Shown: positions 12,245 through 24,367 of the stretch, piece by piece
Position numbering within the stretch: the first letter of the stretch is position 1
How the letters are laid out: every line of letters starts with the position of its first letter
Assembly (NCBI GenBank): GCA_012295275.1
Contig: CM022672.1
Span: forward strand, 32,618,646 to 32,682,645
Reading direction: 5' to 3'
Length of the DNA stretch: 64,000 bases
Origin: Chrysomallon squamiferum
Taxonomy: Eukaryota; Mollusca; Gastropoda; Neomphalida; Peltospiridae
Notes under the pieces: model-generated
Databases searched by the model: none
Told to the model about the DNA's origin: nothing
Seen by the model: the letters and a program-made list of their open reading frames with translations, nothing else
Made by a program: the position numbers and the translations under genes

Positions 12245-12390
12245 TATTAGTAATAACAATAATAACAAGAACAGCAAAAGTAATATTAATACTAATAAAT
12301 GGTGTATTTTTTACAACAGAAAAAAAGATATAAAATAATCGACTCACTTGTTGTTGTTGTTGTTGTTGTTTTTTGTTTGTTTGTTTTTAA
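12193..12390. repeat. (AAT)n and (GTT)n microsatellites
   Basis: An AAT run at 12,197-12,240, and a GTT run followed by T-rich sequence at about 12,347-12,388. Confidence 0.9.
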
Positions 12391-13060
12391 CCAATTCAGC
12401 GCGGACTCCCAGTATGATGTAATTATCTTTAATGAAAAGAATATCTAAGTAATCCAAATAAACTGAATCCATATCATATCCACCTTTAGAATAAAGAAAA
12501 ATATAAAACAATTATCATAAAAATGTATATATTTAGAATTTGACGCCATTTTGCTACTATTGCTGCTTTACCAGTGACGTCATTCCGATTACGCAAATTG
12601 GCGAAGTTAATAGTCTGATGTCTTTAAAACCGGAAACATTTATTAAATCGTTTATTTTGTAAAGCATTTATATAATTTAAAAACTGTTTGATGTCATTTT
12701 ATTAGAATTTATCTTTTTATCCCTACAAAACATTATTAAACTATAGACATTTATTCTGTCAATACTCGTCATTTGATTAAGACGAGTTCGGCCATTTCCG
12801 TAACATGCGTAAAATTAATACAGTTCTATTCGCTTGTCACAAAACGACCTGTAACCGTAATATTAGGATAAGGGTTGAGATAGTTTCTGTCAATAAAATC
12901 GGAAAGTTGAAGTCCAGATTTATAGATATAAAAATTAAAAGAAAAAGTATGATGAAAAATACTTATACAACTATTCAGAACATTAAACGGTTAGGTATTT
13001 TTGTTGTTAACCGGTTTTGGTTGCTTGGGTGTGATAATAAAAACAGATTCCGACTAACCA
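12333..13060. repeat. Diverged duplicated module A with CRE-like site
   Basis: Collinear with 27,963-28,620 through many shared islands: CGACTCAC, GACTCCCAGTAT, ATCATATCCA, GTGACGTCATTC, TTGGCGAAGTTAAT (TGGCGAAGTTAAT in the partner), CCATTTCCGTAACAT and GTTAACC(G/A)GTTTTGGTTG. Both copies are punctuated by indels. No conserved reading frame runs through it. The 89-codon frame at 12,805-13,074 is not preserved in the partner. GTGACGTCATT at about 12,571 is a CRE/ATF-type site, which suggests an upstream regulatory region (inference). Confidence 0.7.
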
Positions 13061-13647
13061 GAACCAGTTACTGATTTAGTGTTAGCAGCAATTTATAGAT
13101 TTAAATATTTATAATAGTTTTATATTGAAGGCTTTAATCAATTTAATTTAAATTAATGATTTTCATGTTTTATTTTCTATCAGATAATATGTGACTATTA
13201 AAAGTACGTTTATAAAGCAATGTTTATTTATAGATATAGATTATAACTTAGTCTCTTCATTTGGTTTACGTAAACTGCCAAGTTGTCTTATTTATTAACT
13301 GTTTAAATTATTTATTGAGGAACTTTTAGATATTTTTAGAATTTTTGCATCAGGAAATCATTGTTTCAGTTGCTGTGTTAAATAATAGGATTATAAATTC
13401 GCTGAGATCACATATATATTTTTTTTTTAGATCTAAATAAAACAGTTAATTCAGGTAATTTCTCATTCGGCCATTTCCGTGATCCGTGACATGACGAAGA
13501 AATAATACAACGGTAATAGCTTGTGACATAGTATTAGAAAAATAAATTAATTCAAAATAAATAAATAATAATAATAATAAAATCAGATAAAAAAAATTAA
13601 TAGTCCGAAAGTTATTAGTTTAGATTTCTATGTAAATAATTTGTACA
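13061..13647. other. Spacer with a third, weak copy of the GGCCATTTCCGT motif
   Basis: AT-rich sequence. TTCGGCCATTTCCGTGAT, then GACGAAGAAATAAT, near 13,468 resembles 12,788 and 28,374, so a further ancient copy of that module may be present. No gene is recognised. Confidence 0.4.
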
Positions 13648-13810
13648 TTGGGGACTATCAGGTTTACATGGAAAAATTAATCAAATGATGACTATATAAC
13701 TAACAATAATGAAATATATAGGTTTACAGGTAACCATGGTTACATTTATTGGCATATTCTGACATTCGTGTCTCGCTGGTACCAGGATTGAGTCGTGATT
13801 TAGTGTTCTG
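13648..13810 (+). pseudogene. Truncated immunoglobulin-domain relic (copy 1)
   Basis: This is the 3' part of the Ig-type exon that is fuller at 33,816. It keeps the codons around the Ig tryptophan (F-T-W-K-N), followed at once by a TAA. The half carrying the first cysteine is absent because duplication homology starts here. Further in-frame stops follow. It is a dead fragment whose identity rests on the copy-2 version. Confidence 0.5.
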
Positions 13811-15020
13811 TGTAAATATATATATATATATATAAATATACACAATGACAAAAACATGTATCTATCTATATACATCTAAATGATCTCACAATCGAGAGGG
13901 CGCGCAAACTACGTTTGCATAAATTTATTGGCACACTCAGGTACGTGCGCACGCGCCTTGATAACAACAGGTCCATTGATATATATCGCGCACAAAAACC
14001 AGGTGATTCACTTATAATGAACTGACTCACAAAGACATACACGTGAAACACACGTCACGTCGCTGATAAAAACAGGCACACGAGATAACTACCATATACA
14101 CGCACACGCACGCACGCACACGCACGCAGGCTAGCGCAAACAAACAAAGGAATAAACAAACTGAAGAACAAATAAAATAGAAATATGAATAGAAATAATA
14201 AATAAATAAATATATTTTCAGAAATTATGTAATTAATAGATATGAAATAATCAATGGAAGGGAAAGGAATAGCCATACGTCAGTGCAAACTGTATATTAA
14301 ATAAGCAAACAACACTTACCTCTTTTACAAAGTTTTCATATACACATACATACAGATACAAACACACATACGTACACTTACACACACACGTAATACACAC
14401 ATATAGATATATAGATATATACATTCATACACATAATACAAACACACAGGTATATATACCTACACAGATACAGAAACATTCAGAGATACACAAATATATA
14501 CACTCACACATACATAAATACATAATAATACACCCACATATACATAAATACATAATACACACATATACTTAAATACATACATTCATACACATAATACAAA
14601 TAGATACACACACATACAAATACATAATATATAATATAACCACATACACATACAGACATATATACACACAAATAAATACCGCATAATACACACACAGATA
14701 CACATACATGCATACATACAAATTCATACAACAGAGACAGATACACAAGATACATACAAATACATACAAAATAATACAAACACACAGATACACACATAAA
14801 CACTCATACACATAATACACACAGCTACACATACAAACTCATATACACATAATACAAACACAGAGACATACATACATATATACTCTCATTATTTGTCCAT
14901 GAATTGATTCTAGTAATGTTTGTTTTGAGTATAGTTTACAGGTTAGTTTTTTTTTAGGTCAAATGTGTATTATGTAACATTACGAATTCTCACTGAATTT
15001 TCTGTGGATGATTTATATAT
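13811..15020. repeat. ACAC/CATA-rich microsatellite region
   Basis: TA tract near 13,817, ACGC/ACAC tracts near 14,100, and long imperfect ACATACA sequence from 14,336 to 14,880. The minus-strand frames here are C/V/Y-rich repeat translations. Confidence 0.85.
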
Positions 15021-15811
15021 ATATATATATATATATATAAAAGTGATGAACTCTCCCCTCTTTTATTAACTACTTTGACAATGTTAGCGGTATATATATA
15101 TATATATCCTCTTTATTTTCTGGCTAACATGCAGTTACGATGCAGTGGAAGTACAGTTTATATATAGTAGAGATCATAGTGAAGATGATTTTGAAACACC
15201 CACATCATAGATTTTGAACACGTTTATGTAGACATTCTTATTTAGAAAGTTATTTTGGTTCTATATTTTCAAAAATGTTATTTGTAGAAGTAACTTATTT
15301 ATTCTTGTTCATTGGCTGGTTTCTTTCTTTCCTTTTTAGTTTTAATAAAGAAAGGAAAAAAGAGAGCATAATCCTGAGCATGTGTTTTCTTTAAAGCAAA
15401 ATTTCTTCTTTCTTTCTATATCACATATATCTGTTGTTACTAGAAACATTATTTCAAAAGTGATGACATCATATTTATACTAAATTTAAAAAAAAAAAAA
15501 AAATAAAAAAATCTGGTGACGTCAATTACTCGGGCAGTAATCTAGAACCTTCTTTCTACGTCAGTCGCACCACAGATTTCATTATTTGAACATTTTATTT
15601 TAGTTTGTTTAGTTTTGTATGAGTGAATATTTTCTGCGACTTTGGGAGTTCAGTCGACATAGGTAATTATTAATGACTTATAAATGTTTACAATATTGTA
15701 ATAGAGTTACGGAATTTTATAATTTATCTGAATTTTATGCTTTCGAAGTAGATTTGTTTTGTTGTTACAAATTTATATAAGACTGATAGTTTTTGTGTGT
15801 TTGTTCTTTTC

Positions 15812-15812
<1 letters not shown>
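15021..15812. other. Non-coding sequence within copy 1, CRE-like motif
   Basis: TA tracts near 15,018 and 15,090. GTGACGTCAATTACTCGGGC at about 15,517 is a CRE-like sequence kept unchanged in copy 2 (about 35,682). No supported coding exon was seen. Confidence 0.45.
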
Positions 15813-15875
<63 letters not shown>

Positions 15876-15880
15876 TTATT
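15813..15880. repeat. (ATT)n microsatellite, copy 1
   Basis: ATT run directly upstream of a T-rich tract and an acceptor-like TTTTTTTCAG. The partner lies at 35,982-36,047. Confidence 0.95.
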
Positions 15881-15950
15881 TATTTATTTATTTATTTATT
15901 TTATTGTGTTTTTATTTTTTATTACTTTTTTATTATTATTTTTTTTTCAG

Positions 15951-16095
15951 ACACTAGATGAACTGGAAGTGAAACTCATTCTTCTGTTGTGTATAACTTT
16001 TCTTTCAAAGGCCATCTACAGACGGTCTGGGATTCTAGTCTTGTTGAATTATGCAGCACATTCTGGTTGTTGGGAGTTCTCTCCCCTGGTGTAGA
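15951..16095 (+). pseudogene. Possible exon after strong acceptor, copy 1 (unrecognised)
   Basis: A T-rich tract ending in CAG precedes this stretch in both duplication copies. One frame is open from the acceptor to a TAG at 16,093. A second frame, after an early TGA, reads V-V-Y-N-F-S-F-K-G-H-L-Q-T-V-W-D-S-S and looks more protein-like, with a possible Ig-type tryptophan. Copy 2 has a 4-bp difference (CATTCGTATCTGG against CATTCTGG) that shifts the frame. I cannot name it; it is probably a decayed exon of the Ig-bearing gene. Confidence 0.25.
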
Positions 16096-17430
16096 CCAGC
16101 AGATGACTTCCGGCTCAAATGTATCTGTGATATCTTCTGAGTAGGTATCAGCCTCGACAGTTACCAGTCTGATAAACTGTAGGTCGTGCCAGCATTCTTT
16201 TATTGGTAGAGCATCTTCAACACAATGGAAAAATACTTCTAAACAATTATTTTATTAATTTTTTGTTATTGTATCTTCCGGAACGACATGATTCTGTTAC
16301 AAGAATTTGGAGAAAAATATAAAGGTTACTTTACATTTGAGATAAAATGATAAAACTTCAACTGAAATGAGTGGTCACATTTTTCTGTCTTATCACCACA
16401 GCAATTTAAGTTCTGTTTTCAGTTAAGTTCACATGTGATCTGAATAATTAATTAATTATAAACACTTAATCAATAAACATACATTATTTATGTGAAAACT
16501 CCTGTGTCAAAACTTTACATGAGTTGATGTGAATTCAGCAAACACAATGTCAAACTCTTCACCAGACTTAACAATGAAGCAAAGTTGTGTATCTGATTCA
16601 GTTATCTTTCTTGTTATTGTTGTTTCCTTCACTGAAAAAATGGTGACTATGATTCAGTATTCAGAAGTGTGACTGTCATCAGACTCTTCTGTGTGTTTGA
16701 TAAACTTTGTCTGTTTAGAATCACTCAAACACTCACTGACGATTCCAAGTAAAATGAGTGATTACAACTTTCCTGCATTCAAATGAAAATTGTTTTCAGA
16801 TAATGTGTGCCTCACAAAAGAATTCTTGTATAATGATTATACAAACATGTTGTTGTTTTCACTTTGTAATAAACAAATTACCTCCACTGGACAAAATAAT
16901 TACTTAAATTTAATAACAATTACTAAAATAATAATAATAATGATATAAAAAAGGTATGTGTTCACCTGTCAGTACAAATATGGGTGTGTACTATCTCAGT
17001 AGTGGTGTAACAACAGCATGTCAGTCTGTAGATCTACCAACCTATTTTTATTTATCTGTAATTAAACCCTTTAGATCCTCCCACCCTTCTGTTTATCTAT
17101 GTATCATCCATCTATACACAGCATGTTTATTCCTCCTACTAAAACATCCATCTATTCATCCATACATCCATCAGTCCATCTATCTACCTATCTATTTGTC
17201 TAGTTATCTGTGTCTCTCTCTTGGAAACATATAAACAAGTACACTAAAATACCCACACATGTGCATAGCCATTATATGTTTCTAGCATACAAAGAACATA
17301 TATTCAAATAAACATACATTATACCCTCTCCTCATTTCAGACTTGCATATAAACTCTCACTGTGTAAAACAAGTAAACATGAACACTCACATGTACACTT
17401 GTGTGTGTGTGTGGGAGGGCATCAATGTAA
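16096..17430. other. No recognised gene
   Basis: Ordinary-complexity AT-rich sequence matched throughout by copy 2 (36,270-37,620). CATCCATCTAT-type degenerate repeats occur near 17,100-17,210. No supported exon was seen. Confidence 0.45.
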
Positions 17431-17485
17431 CATTAATACTACTACTACAAGTACTACTATGTTATTACCACTACTACTTCTGCTG

Positions 17486-17522
<37 letters not shown>

Positions 17523-17965
17523 GTTTATTCCCGATTCTGGCATTCCCGAATCTGGCAGTGAGATTATAACACATCTTAACTGGCCACGCCAGTTGTTCCA
17601 TTTCTGGCAGTTTATTGCTCACCCTTACTAATTGGAGTTCCGTCACCTTAATTGATGTACTTTTGTCTAAATTGGTAATATTTCCTGTCTCCAAATTTTA
17701 CAGAGATATAACATTAATTTCATGTCTCCAAACATTAATGTTTTTGAAATCTCTATTACGGTTCACCTCTGCTCTTCACTGCTCATTAAGGTTAATCTCG
17801 TTAATCGCCCCCTCTGTTCTTCACACATCTCGTTATCCCCATGCGTCTAAATTGGCCTTAATTGCTCACGCCAGTTTTCCCATTTCTGGAAGCGGATTAG
17901 AACACCTCACCGCTTACCTAATCTGGAGACTGCCAGTTTTGGGAACATACCGATAGATAGATATA
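17431..17965. mobile_element. GATA/GACA-flanked repeat element, copy 1
   Basis: A relatively GC-rich block of about 430 bp bounded on the left by (GATA)n(GACA)n (17,487-17,521) and on the right by GATAGATAGATATAGATA. Internally, CACGCCAGTTNTTCCCATTTCTGG-like stretches occur twice (about 17,585 and 17,866), as do TAATTGCTCA and ATTGGAG relatives, so it has tandem sub-repeats. Frames on both strands are open for about 90-113 codons, but copy 2 carries indels that break them. It looks like a non-autonomous element with attached microsatellites; class unknown. Confidence 0.45.
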
Positions 17966-18909
17966 GATAACAGGTCAATCATTTTTGAGGATACTTCAAC
18001 GTGAATACAGTACAATTTAGGACGTTATTATATACACCAGTTCATTGTAACTTAATGTTATATAGGTAATACCATGACGCCAGCAACGTAATGAAGAAAA
18101 TACGTATAACAATATAGATTTTTTGTGACACTATGACGGAAATAGAATGCAAAAATTCAAGTTATTTTTAAATATCGGTATTAATCAAAGTCTTGTAAGG
18201 AAATATTTCTGTGTTTTCGTGTTATTTCAACTTCATTATTGATGTCACAAATAAAAATGAAAGTTAATAATATAACCGTATAATGTCGTTGTTAACATAA
18301 AACTATAAAATTGTGAATTTGTGCTGATCTAAATAATAACTGACAACATGATAAATAAAATTTTGTGTAATTGTAAAAAATGGTCTAATCCTGTTTGCTG
18401 AATTTGTTTTGATTAATTCACAGACGTTATTGTTGAGACCAGGACTGAATCAACTGCCGCTTACGTTACTGCTCATCTTTGGATCAGTATTATGAACGCG
18501 TTAAAAATATTCTTTACATTTGTATTTCACGTATTGTTTGTTTATTTTTCTATTGTAACTAACTGATGAAAAAGGGTTTCTTGTTTTATTTCGTAAGAGG
18601 TTCGACTTAAAATAGTAGTGTTAACTTTGAGCTGTTCATATTAACTTTGTTATATATATATAATCATCAGAATTGAGCGATCACTTTCTGAATATAACAA
18701 AAACAACAACAACAGCAACAACAGAAGCAAACATGTTAAAGGGAAACATGAAAAAGAAAATAACAAAAAGTTGGGTAAAAATAATAATAATAATAATTAT
18801 TATTATAAAATAAATAAAAGAATAAAGCCAAATCGTCCATGTTTGTACTATATACGACCTTTCTCTTTCTGTCTCTCTCATTATATGTTTGTGTGTGTAA
18901 ATGTATGTG

Positions 18910-18910
<1 letters not shown>
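17966..18910. other. No recognised gene
   Basis: AT-rich sequence matched in copy 2 (38,150-39,110). AAT and CAA triplet runs lie near 18,700-18,800. Confidence 0.45.

Positions 18911-18911
<1 letters not shown>

Positions 18912-19003
<92 letters not shown>
18912..19003. repeat. (GA)n microsatellite, copy 1
   Basis: Pure GA for about 90 bp. The homologous run in copy 2 is about 58 bp (39,115-39,172), showing post-duplication slippage. The arginine/glutamate and serine/leucine frames over it are artefacts. Confidence 0.97.
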
Positions 19004-19008
<5 letters not shown>

Positions 19009-21165
19009 AAATGCCACTGATATTTTATTCATACTGTGTGGACAATATAATGAGAGGCTTAGTGTTGGTTTCCAAAGCCTGGGGTAATGCACGTGTATTA
19101 CACTCCCTAACCACCCCCGAGCCCCTAGTGAACCTAAGAATTCTGCGCCTATACAACTGCCTATGTGGTTCCGCCCACGTTAAACGCACTTTTGGTTTCG
19201 TAAGAATAATGTTTTATATACTATGTGCGTAAGACTAAGAAAATATTTATACACATTACTATTGTTATTATTTTTGTATTGTTGTTGTTGTTGTTGAAAA
19301 GGACTTAACATATGGCTCATTAGATATCAAACGTAAAAAAATAAAATTAACAAATTTATTTTTCTGAAGTATAAACGTAATAATATATAAAAATAGAAAA
19401 AATAGTAAGAAGATATTGTTTATGTGGTATAAAAGTAATAACACACACACATACATATGGACATACATACATACATTCACACATTACACATACAAGGTGA
19501 AAGAATAATCTATAATTAACACTGCTTTGAAGTGGCAATAATTATCTGCAGCTTGAACTATTTGTTTACGCTCAATCTCTTCAAACAATTGATTTCTTCA
19601 AGCAAAGATCGCCAGAGCAGTTTAGCGCAAATAGGGCGGGGATGGTGATATCAGGGTGAGGCAGAGAAGGGTGAGGAATGTTTGTATAATGGAGAATGTG
19701 GAAAATTGATGATAATATTTTAACACAAAAATATATTATTTGTACACTTTTCTTTTATTCGTCGTATTAGCGTCATTACTCTATCGATATATTAATAACT
19801 AAATATTAGAAACTTAACATTAAGTATGTCCTGAACAGAAACAAGTTTGCGTTGTCTAAAGATAATTTTCAAATAAAAGACAGGTTTACAACACCAGACC
19901 TTATACGTATTCTTATACGTTTTACACACACACACGCACACAAACGCACATTATCAAGGCATTATAAAGATAATGTTGTTATTATACGAAAATGCTATCA
20001 CTCCGCCACCCCCCCCCCCCAAAAAAAAGAGAAATACATCGTCTTCCTATGAAAAAAAATGGTTAGATTATCATTTGTCAAACGCATTTTATACTGTATT
20101 CTACGAGGAACTGGCAAAGTTGTTAACGGTGTAAGGGAAATAACTCTAATAAGGCTATGTCGAACACGTGACGGGCACCTTTTTTTTGTCCGCCGTATTT
20201 AAAGGTACGTGACAAGTGTAGAGTTTTTCTTGGAAGCAAGGATTAATATTTGATATTATCAAGTTATCGTGGACTTTAACAATTAAAAGGGTATGTAGCT
20301 TATGGCATGAAACAAGTAGAAAATTAAGAAATAGTGTCAAGTTTTATCAGGTCTGCTAAGTAATTGTTTTTTCAATACCTCGATTAACTTTACATAGATT
20401 TCGCAATTTCACTGTTAGATAAAAAACAAAAAATAAATGTCTCTCACTTCGGAAAAAAAAGGTTCATCTAGATCAGATGTTTAACTTTGTTTAAAATATT
20501 ATCAAAATACGACGACTGTCACCGTTTTTTTTAATGTTTACAGTAACTGAGTAAGTCAAAAATCATCTTGATTTGTTGGTATGAATCAGAAACAAACTGT
20601 TACGATTATCATTAATGATTCTGGCTGCCTGTCACTAGACGTAGTAAAAACTGCCATTTGATTGGGTATTTTTATTTGTAATAATAATAATAATAATAAT
20701 AATAATACAGGTGGAGCAGTGTTTCATTGTTATTTTATACTTTTACTGAACATAAACATCAAAATTATGAATATAAATGTGTTGTTTATCAGTGTATCAG
20801 ACACTCAAACATATAGTTATAATACATTTTGATTCCCCCTCTTCCTATTATTTTATTATGTAAGTACATTTGTTCTTGATATCTAGACTACCTTTTTCTT
20901 TTGCAACTTGATAAATTCCCAATTTTATACAGTTATTTTGCTTTTTGAGACAATACTAGAATTTTAATGAATTAAAATCACAGCATTTCATCAATAAAGT
21001 TTGAAAAATGGAGGAAAATTACCCTAATTATCAGATAAAATATTGCCATTACTCCATTATTTTTCAAAAATTAGTAATTGCTGAGGTATGAAAACCATAA
21101 ATTTGATTCTGTTTTTAAAATTTATTTATTTATTTATTTTTATGTCAAATAGTTACCGTAAGTAG
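19004..21165. other. Intergenic or intronic sequence without recognised exon
   Basis: It contains a short GC-richer stretch (19,080-19,200), a CA tract at 19,922, a C9/A8 homopolymer junction near 20,012 and an AAT run near 20,680. Copy 2 matches throughout. No domain was seen; a promoter for the downstream CAMSAP-like exons could lie here, but nothing marks it. Confidence 0.4.
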
Positions 21166-21168
21166 CAG

Positions 21169-21363
21169 AAAGGCAAAGGAGACCACAGAAAAGAACAGGT
21201 TGGAGAAACAAAATTAAGTCCAATATAGAGGAGACATCAATAACCTCCAGTGACATTGACAGAGACTGCAATGATCAGATGATACTGGAAATGTCCAGTG
21301 AAACCATCACTGATTATTTCAGTTACTGCAGGGATGTTTGCTTGAGTGTTGTAGAGTGTGAAG
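21169..21363 (+). pseudogene. CAMSAP-like exon 1, copy 1
   Basis: 195 bp between acceptor TAGCAG and donor GGTTAG, open throughout in one frame. It ends in phase 1 with G, which joins GT of exon 2 to give Gly before H-C-S-I-I-Q. The late Y-C-R-x-x-C resembles the Y-C-R-x-C-S-L-I-L stretch of Patronin-type proteins; the basic, Ser/Thr-rich first half has no match I know. Copy 2 differs by six substitutions, all changing amino acids. Confidence 0.5.
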
Positions 21364-23278
21364 GTTAGAAATAGAATAGTGAATCTATCTGGTTTGCACT
21401 TTAGCAGTCAGTTATGTCATATTTTACTTATTTACCATCTGAGAAACATATTACTCTAATAGAAACTAATAACTCTGAATTAAATTGTACCACTTGTCAA
21501 TATTTAATAAATTAACTTTTACATGTGGATGTTGGCCAAGTCACTTGTTTATTCTATTAAATATTGACTATATCAGTTATCTACATGTATGTAAATTTGT
21601 GTCATAATTACTGGAATAAATGTTAGGTTAATTATAGAAAGAATTTAGAGAGAAAAAGCTTGCATAGTTAACTGTTAAAGTGCAAATCTTATCTAAGTTG
21701 CAGTTCATACCTGGTTACAGTTCACAGCTATTGTGACAAAGATGGATAATCTAGTATTTGTCGAACACAAAATCTGATTATCTGTGAACCTATTTTCATT
21801 AGCTGCATTTCTTTACATATATTAACTATAGATATTCCATTAATGTATAAATTTAAACAATATATATAATCTTGAAATTTTCTAATTTATATATATATAT
21901 ATCTACATCTGGAGAGAGAGAGAGAGAAATGACAAATATTAGAGAGGTTTAGCATAGACATAATGTATTCATATATCTGATTGTGTATGGACTTTCAGTT
22001 TAGCTTCCACGTAGAGCACTAAGTTTGTTTCAAAATAGGTCAAGAATGGGAAGTAACTATAGCTCTAGAACTCATAAAAAGCTTTATTTGGATATATGTA
22101 GCTTTGGTTTAAACATGAATATAATATACATTGTTTTTGTTGTCAAATGACCAAAATCAATTACTGGTTCACCATTGATTTTGAAAGAAAAATGCAAGCA
22201 AATTTTATTCAGGTAACTATTCGTAATCTTTTTCATATCAAAGTTATCAAAGATGCCTTGGAGTGATTTGAATCTGTTTTTTGAAAATTTTGTAACATAA
22301 AAGTTATTGTTAATTTTTTTTTGTAGCAGCATAGTAGAAACAAAACTACAGACCGGCTAGTATTTTTGTTTGCAAACAGATACATTTTTAGTCTATTTCT
22401 CAGCAAGAAGCTAAACAATGTCTTAAGGCAAAATAATTGTAATCTCATTCAGCCAAAGGTACATAAGTCCAACCACAGCTTTTTTGGAGAGAAAGGGATC
22501 TATCTTTAGCAATCATTTATGTGAAAACCAAGCAGTAAAATGCAACGATAATTTTAAAACAATCATGAAAAAGAAGATTAACCCTTTACAGTGTTTTAAA
22601 AAATTGCTATAATGATACAGAAATGCACACATGTAAGTACTTCACTATGCATAAACATGCACATTTAGGCATGTCCTGTATTAACCTCTCTGTTAAATAA
22701 ATGTGTATTAATAATTATAATCAGTAAATAAACTGCCTTTAACTGCCAGTATATGCAACTAATTAAAGTTCTGTTTACAGGGAAATGTGCAATGACAAAC
22801 ATTTAATGACAGTTTCTAAATTGAAAAAGTTACGTTGCATTAATTAGCTACCAAGATATGGCCAGTTTACAGCTTCTAAATTTGTACAGCTGTGTGGCTT
22901 CACTCTTCACTTTGATTTTGTGGTTTTCACCACATATGCAGGAATCTTGTAGCTATGGGTTTAGGGGTTTGAGACAGTTAAAGTAAAAATCCTTGATTTG
23001 GGAAGCAATAAACTGGGTGTTCTGTTTGATGAACACAGAGGTAATGGGGAGGTGTGAGAGAGAACATGAAACTTTGGCCTTGTTTTTATAAGCATTTGGC
23101 TGCATGATGTTGTAAGAAACATTTCTCCCTTGTTTTGTTTTTTTCATGTTGTCATTAGGCAGTGTAATGTGTATCATTAACAACATATTGTTTAATGCGT
23201 GTGTGTTTGTCTTGGGCAATTTCATATGTAAATAAAAATAATTAATATATCCACAAATGATAATAAGCAGAGAAAAAA

Positions 23279-23341
23279 GCATTTACCTGACGAATGTAGA
23301 TGGATATATATCAATCGATCTGCATTTGTCAGATAAATGCA
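23279..23341. repeat. Inverted-repeat hairpin in intron, copy 1
   Basis: The left arm GCATTTACCTGACGAATGTA and right arm TGCATTTGTCAGATAAATGC are complementary over about 26 bp, around a short TATATATCA loop. Copy 2 carries the same hairpin (44,267-44,341) with a longer AT loop. It could be a tiny palindromic MITE remnant. Confidence 0.65.
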
Positions 23342-23425
23342 TTGTTATAAAAATTACTAAACTTTATATTTTACTATTGGTGCTAAATATTTATTTTTAC
23401 TATTGGTGTTAAATATTTTTTGTAG

Positions 23426-23535
23426 GTCACTGCAGTATTATTCAGCTGCTGTCTACAAAGGGAATTTACATCATGGAGAAGGATGAATCAGCTGTTACAG
23501 AAACCATTCTCATGCAGGCTGCACCATTCTGAGTT
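23426..23535 (+). pseudogene. CAMSAP-like exon 2, copy 1
   Basis: Acceptor TTTTTGTAG, donor GTGAGT. It encodes H-C-S-I-I-Q-L-L-S-T-K-G-I-Y-I-M-E-K-D, close to the S-V-I-Q-A-L-S-R-K-G-I-Y-V-M-E pattern of Patronin. An in-frame TGA lies at 23,530-23,532, one codon before the donor. It aligns where CAMSAPs have Lys/Gln, so CGA to TGA is a plausible origin. Copy 2 has the same TGA. Confidence 0.65.
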
Positions 23536-23753
23536 GTGAGTTTAGTTTATTTTATTTTTGTGTTGTCAAGAGAAAAATAAGTTTTGTAATAGTTCTTAAT
23601 TAGTTATGAAATACTGTAATAATAATCAGTTATTTCCTGTTGTTTTGTTGCATTACTTGGTAACATACTTTATTAATCACAAAGTATGTCAGAAGTATTA
23701 GTTATTTTTTTATAACTGTTTGTTTATTTATTTATTTTTAAACTTTTTTTCAG

Positions 23754-23839
23754 GGTGCTTCTACAGCTCTAATTGATGTGCTGATGTTGGCGTATGCCAG
23801 TGAATTTGTTTCAGTAGAACATGCTGTTCAAGCCGTCAG
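23754..23839 (+). pseudogene. CAMSAP-like exon 3, copy 1
   Basis: 86 bp with a T-rich acceptor and donor GTATGT. It reads A-S-T-A-L-I-D-V-L-M-L-A-Y then V-S-V-E-H-A-V-Q-A-V, matching the family pattern M-I-D-x-L-M-M-A-Y...V/I-S-I-E-K-V. Copy 2 differs only at the first codon (GGT against TGT), making this the best-conserved exon. Confidence 0.7.
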
Positions 23840-24249
23840 GTATGTTGTTGTGTTTATTTATTTTTTTATATTATCGTGTTAAATACTAAAATTTGAAATT
23901 ATTTTTCTAATTAAAATGAGTGTGTTTGGCTCTGTTAAAGATTTTTTTATTTAATTTTTTTGATAATATATGGTAAATTAAATTTAAGTTAAAGCTGAGA
24001 TGTATTTAAAGGCATTCATCCTTCTACTTTGATCACTAAGAAGGAGAAGTATTATGATGATTGCAGTTAAATATGTAAATGTATGAATGTATGAGGGAAG
24101 GAGAGAGGATGAAGGAATGGCAAGACAGAGAACAGAGAGAGATGGAGAATGAAATTTGGGCTGCACATTTTGTATAATTTATCATATAATGTAATGAGAA
24201 CTCAGACTTTACATTCAACATTTCAAACAAGAAACTTTTAAACTTTCAG

Positions 24250-24367
24250 ACAAATTACAACTTGTAACACATCCAGTGAACTTCCATCAGGCACTGAGGA
24301 CACACTTATTTTCTGGTTAAATAAATTTAATACTGCTGCCATTGCAAAAGAAAAAAAATCTCAGCAG
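24250..24367 (+). pseudogene. CAMSAP-like exon 4, copy 1
   Basis: 118 bp, acceptor TTTCAG, donor CAGGTGAAT. Phase 2 from exon 3 (AG|A = Arg) gives an open frame: S-S-E-L-P-S-G-T-E-D-T-L-I-F-W-L-N-K. This matches the E-L-P-Y-D-L-E-D-A-M-V-F-W-I-N-K pattern of CAMSAP/Patronin. Open here; broken by a TGA in copy 2. Confidence 0.7.

Larger units (their letters stand above)
9955..12300. repeat. Threefold repeated block (SINE head, microsatellite, TAG-rich, AAATAAAT tail)
   Basis: Three consecutive blocks start near 9,955, 10,826 and 11,403. Each has, in order: a conserved 90-150 bp head (CCTGTCAAATG, ACACCCATTCACC), a CACA/TATG microsatellite, a segment with ATGAG(T/C)(C/T)AATTATGG, TAG/AAT triplets and the tail GTGGTAAATAAATAAATAGA at about 10,665, 11,219 and 12,089. 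Microsatellite length accounts for most of the size differences. A weaker fourth relative appears at 27,420-27,950. Confidence 0.8.

Noticed and set aside
14504-14832. C/V/Y-rich minus-strand frames of 87-99 codons (and partners at 34,523-35,016)
   Set aside because: Microsatellite translation, not a membrane protein.
17422-17956. Frames of 90 (minus) and 113 (plus) codons
   Set aside because: Broken or shortened by indels in the duplicate copy at 37.6-38.1 kb and overlapping on opposite strands; a repeat element is a better explanation.
18736-19232. Frames up to 153 codons across the (GA)n run
   Set aside because: Open only because GA repeats lack stops; length differs in the duplicate.
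22084-23282. Minus-strand frames of 71-109 codons opposite the CAMSAP-like introns
   Set aside because: No domain, no paired splice support, and changed by indels in copy 2; best treated as intronic chance frames.
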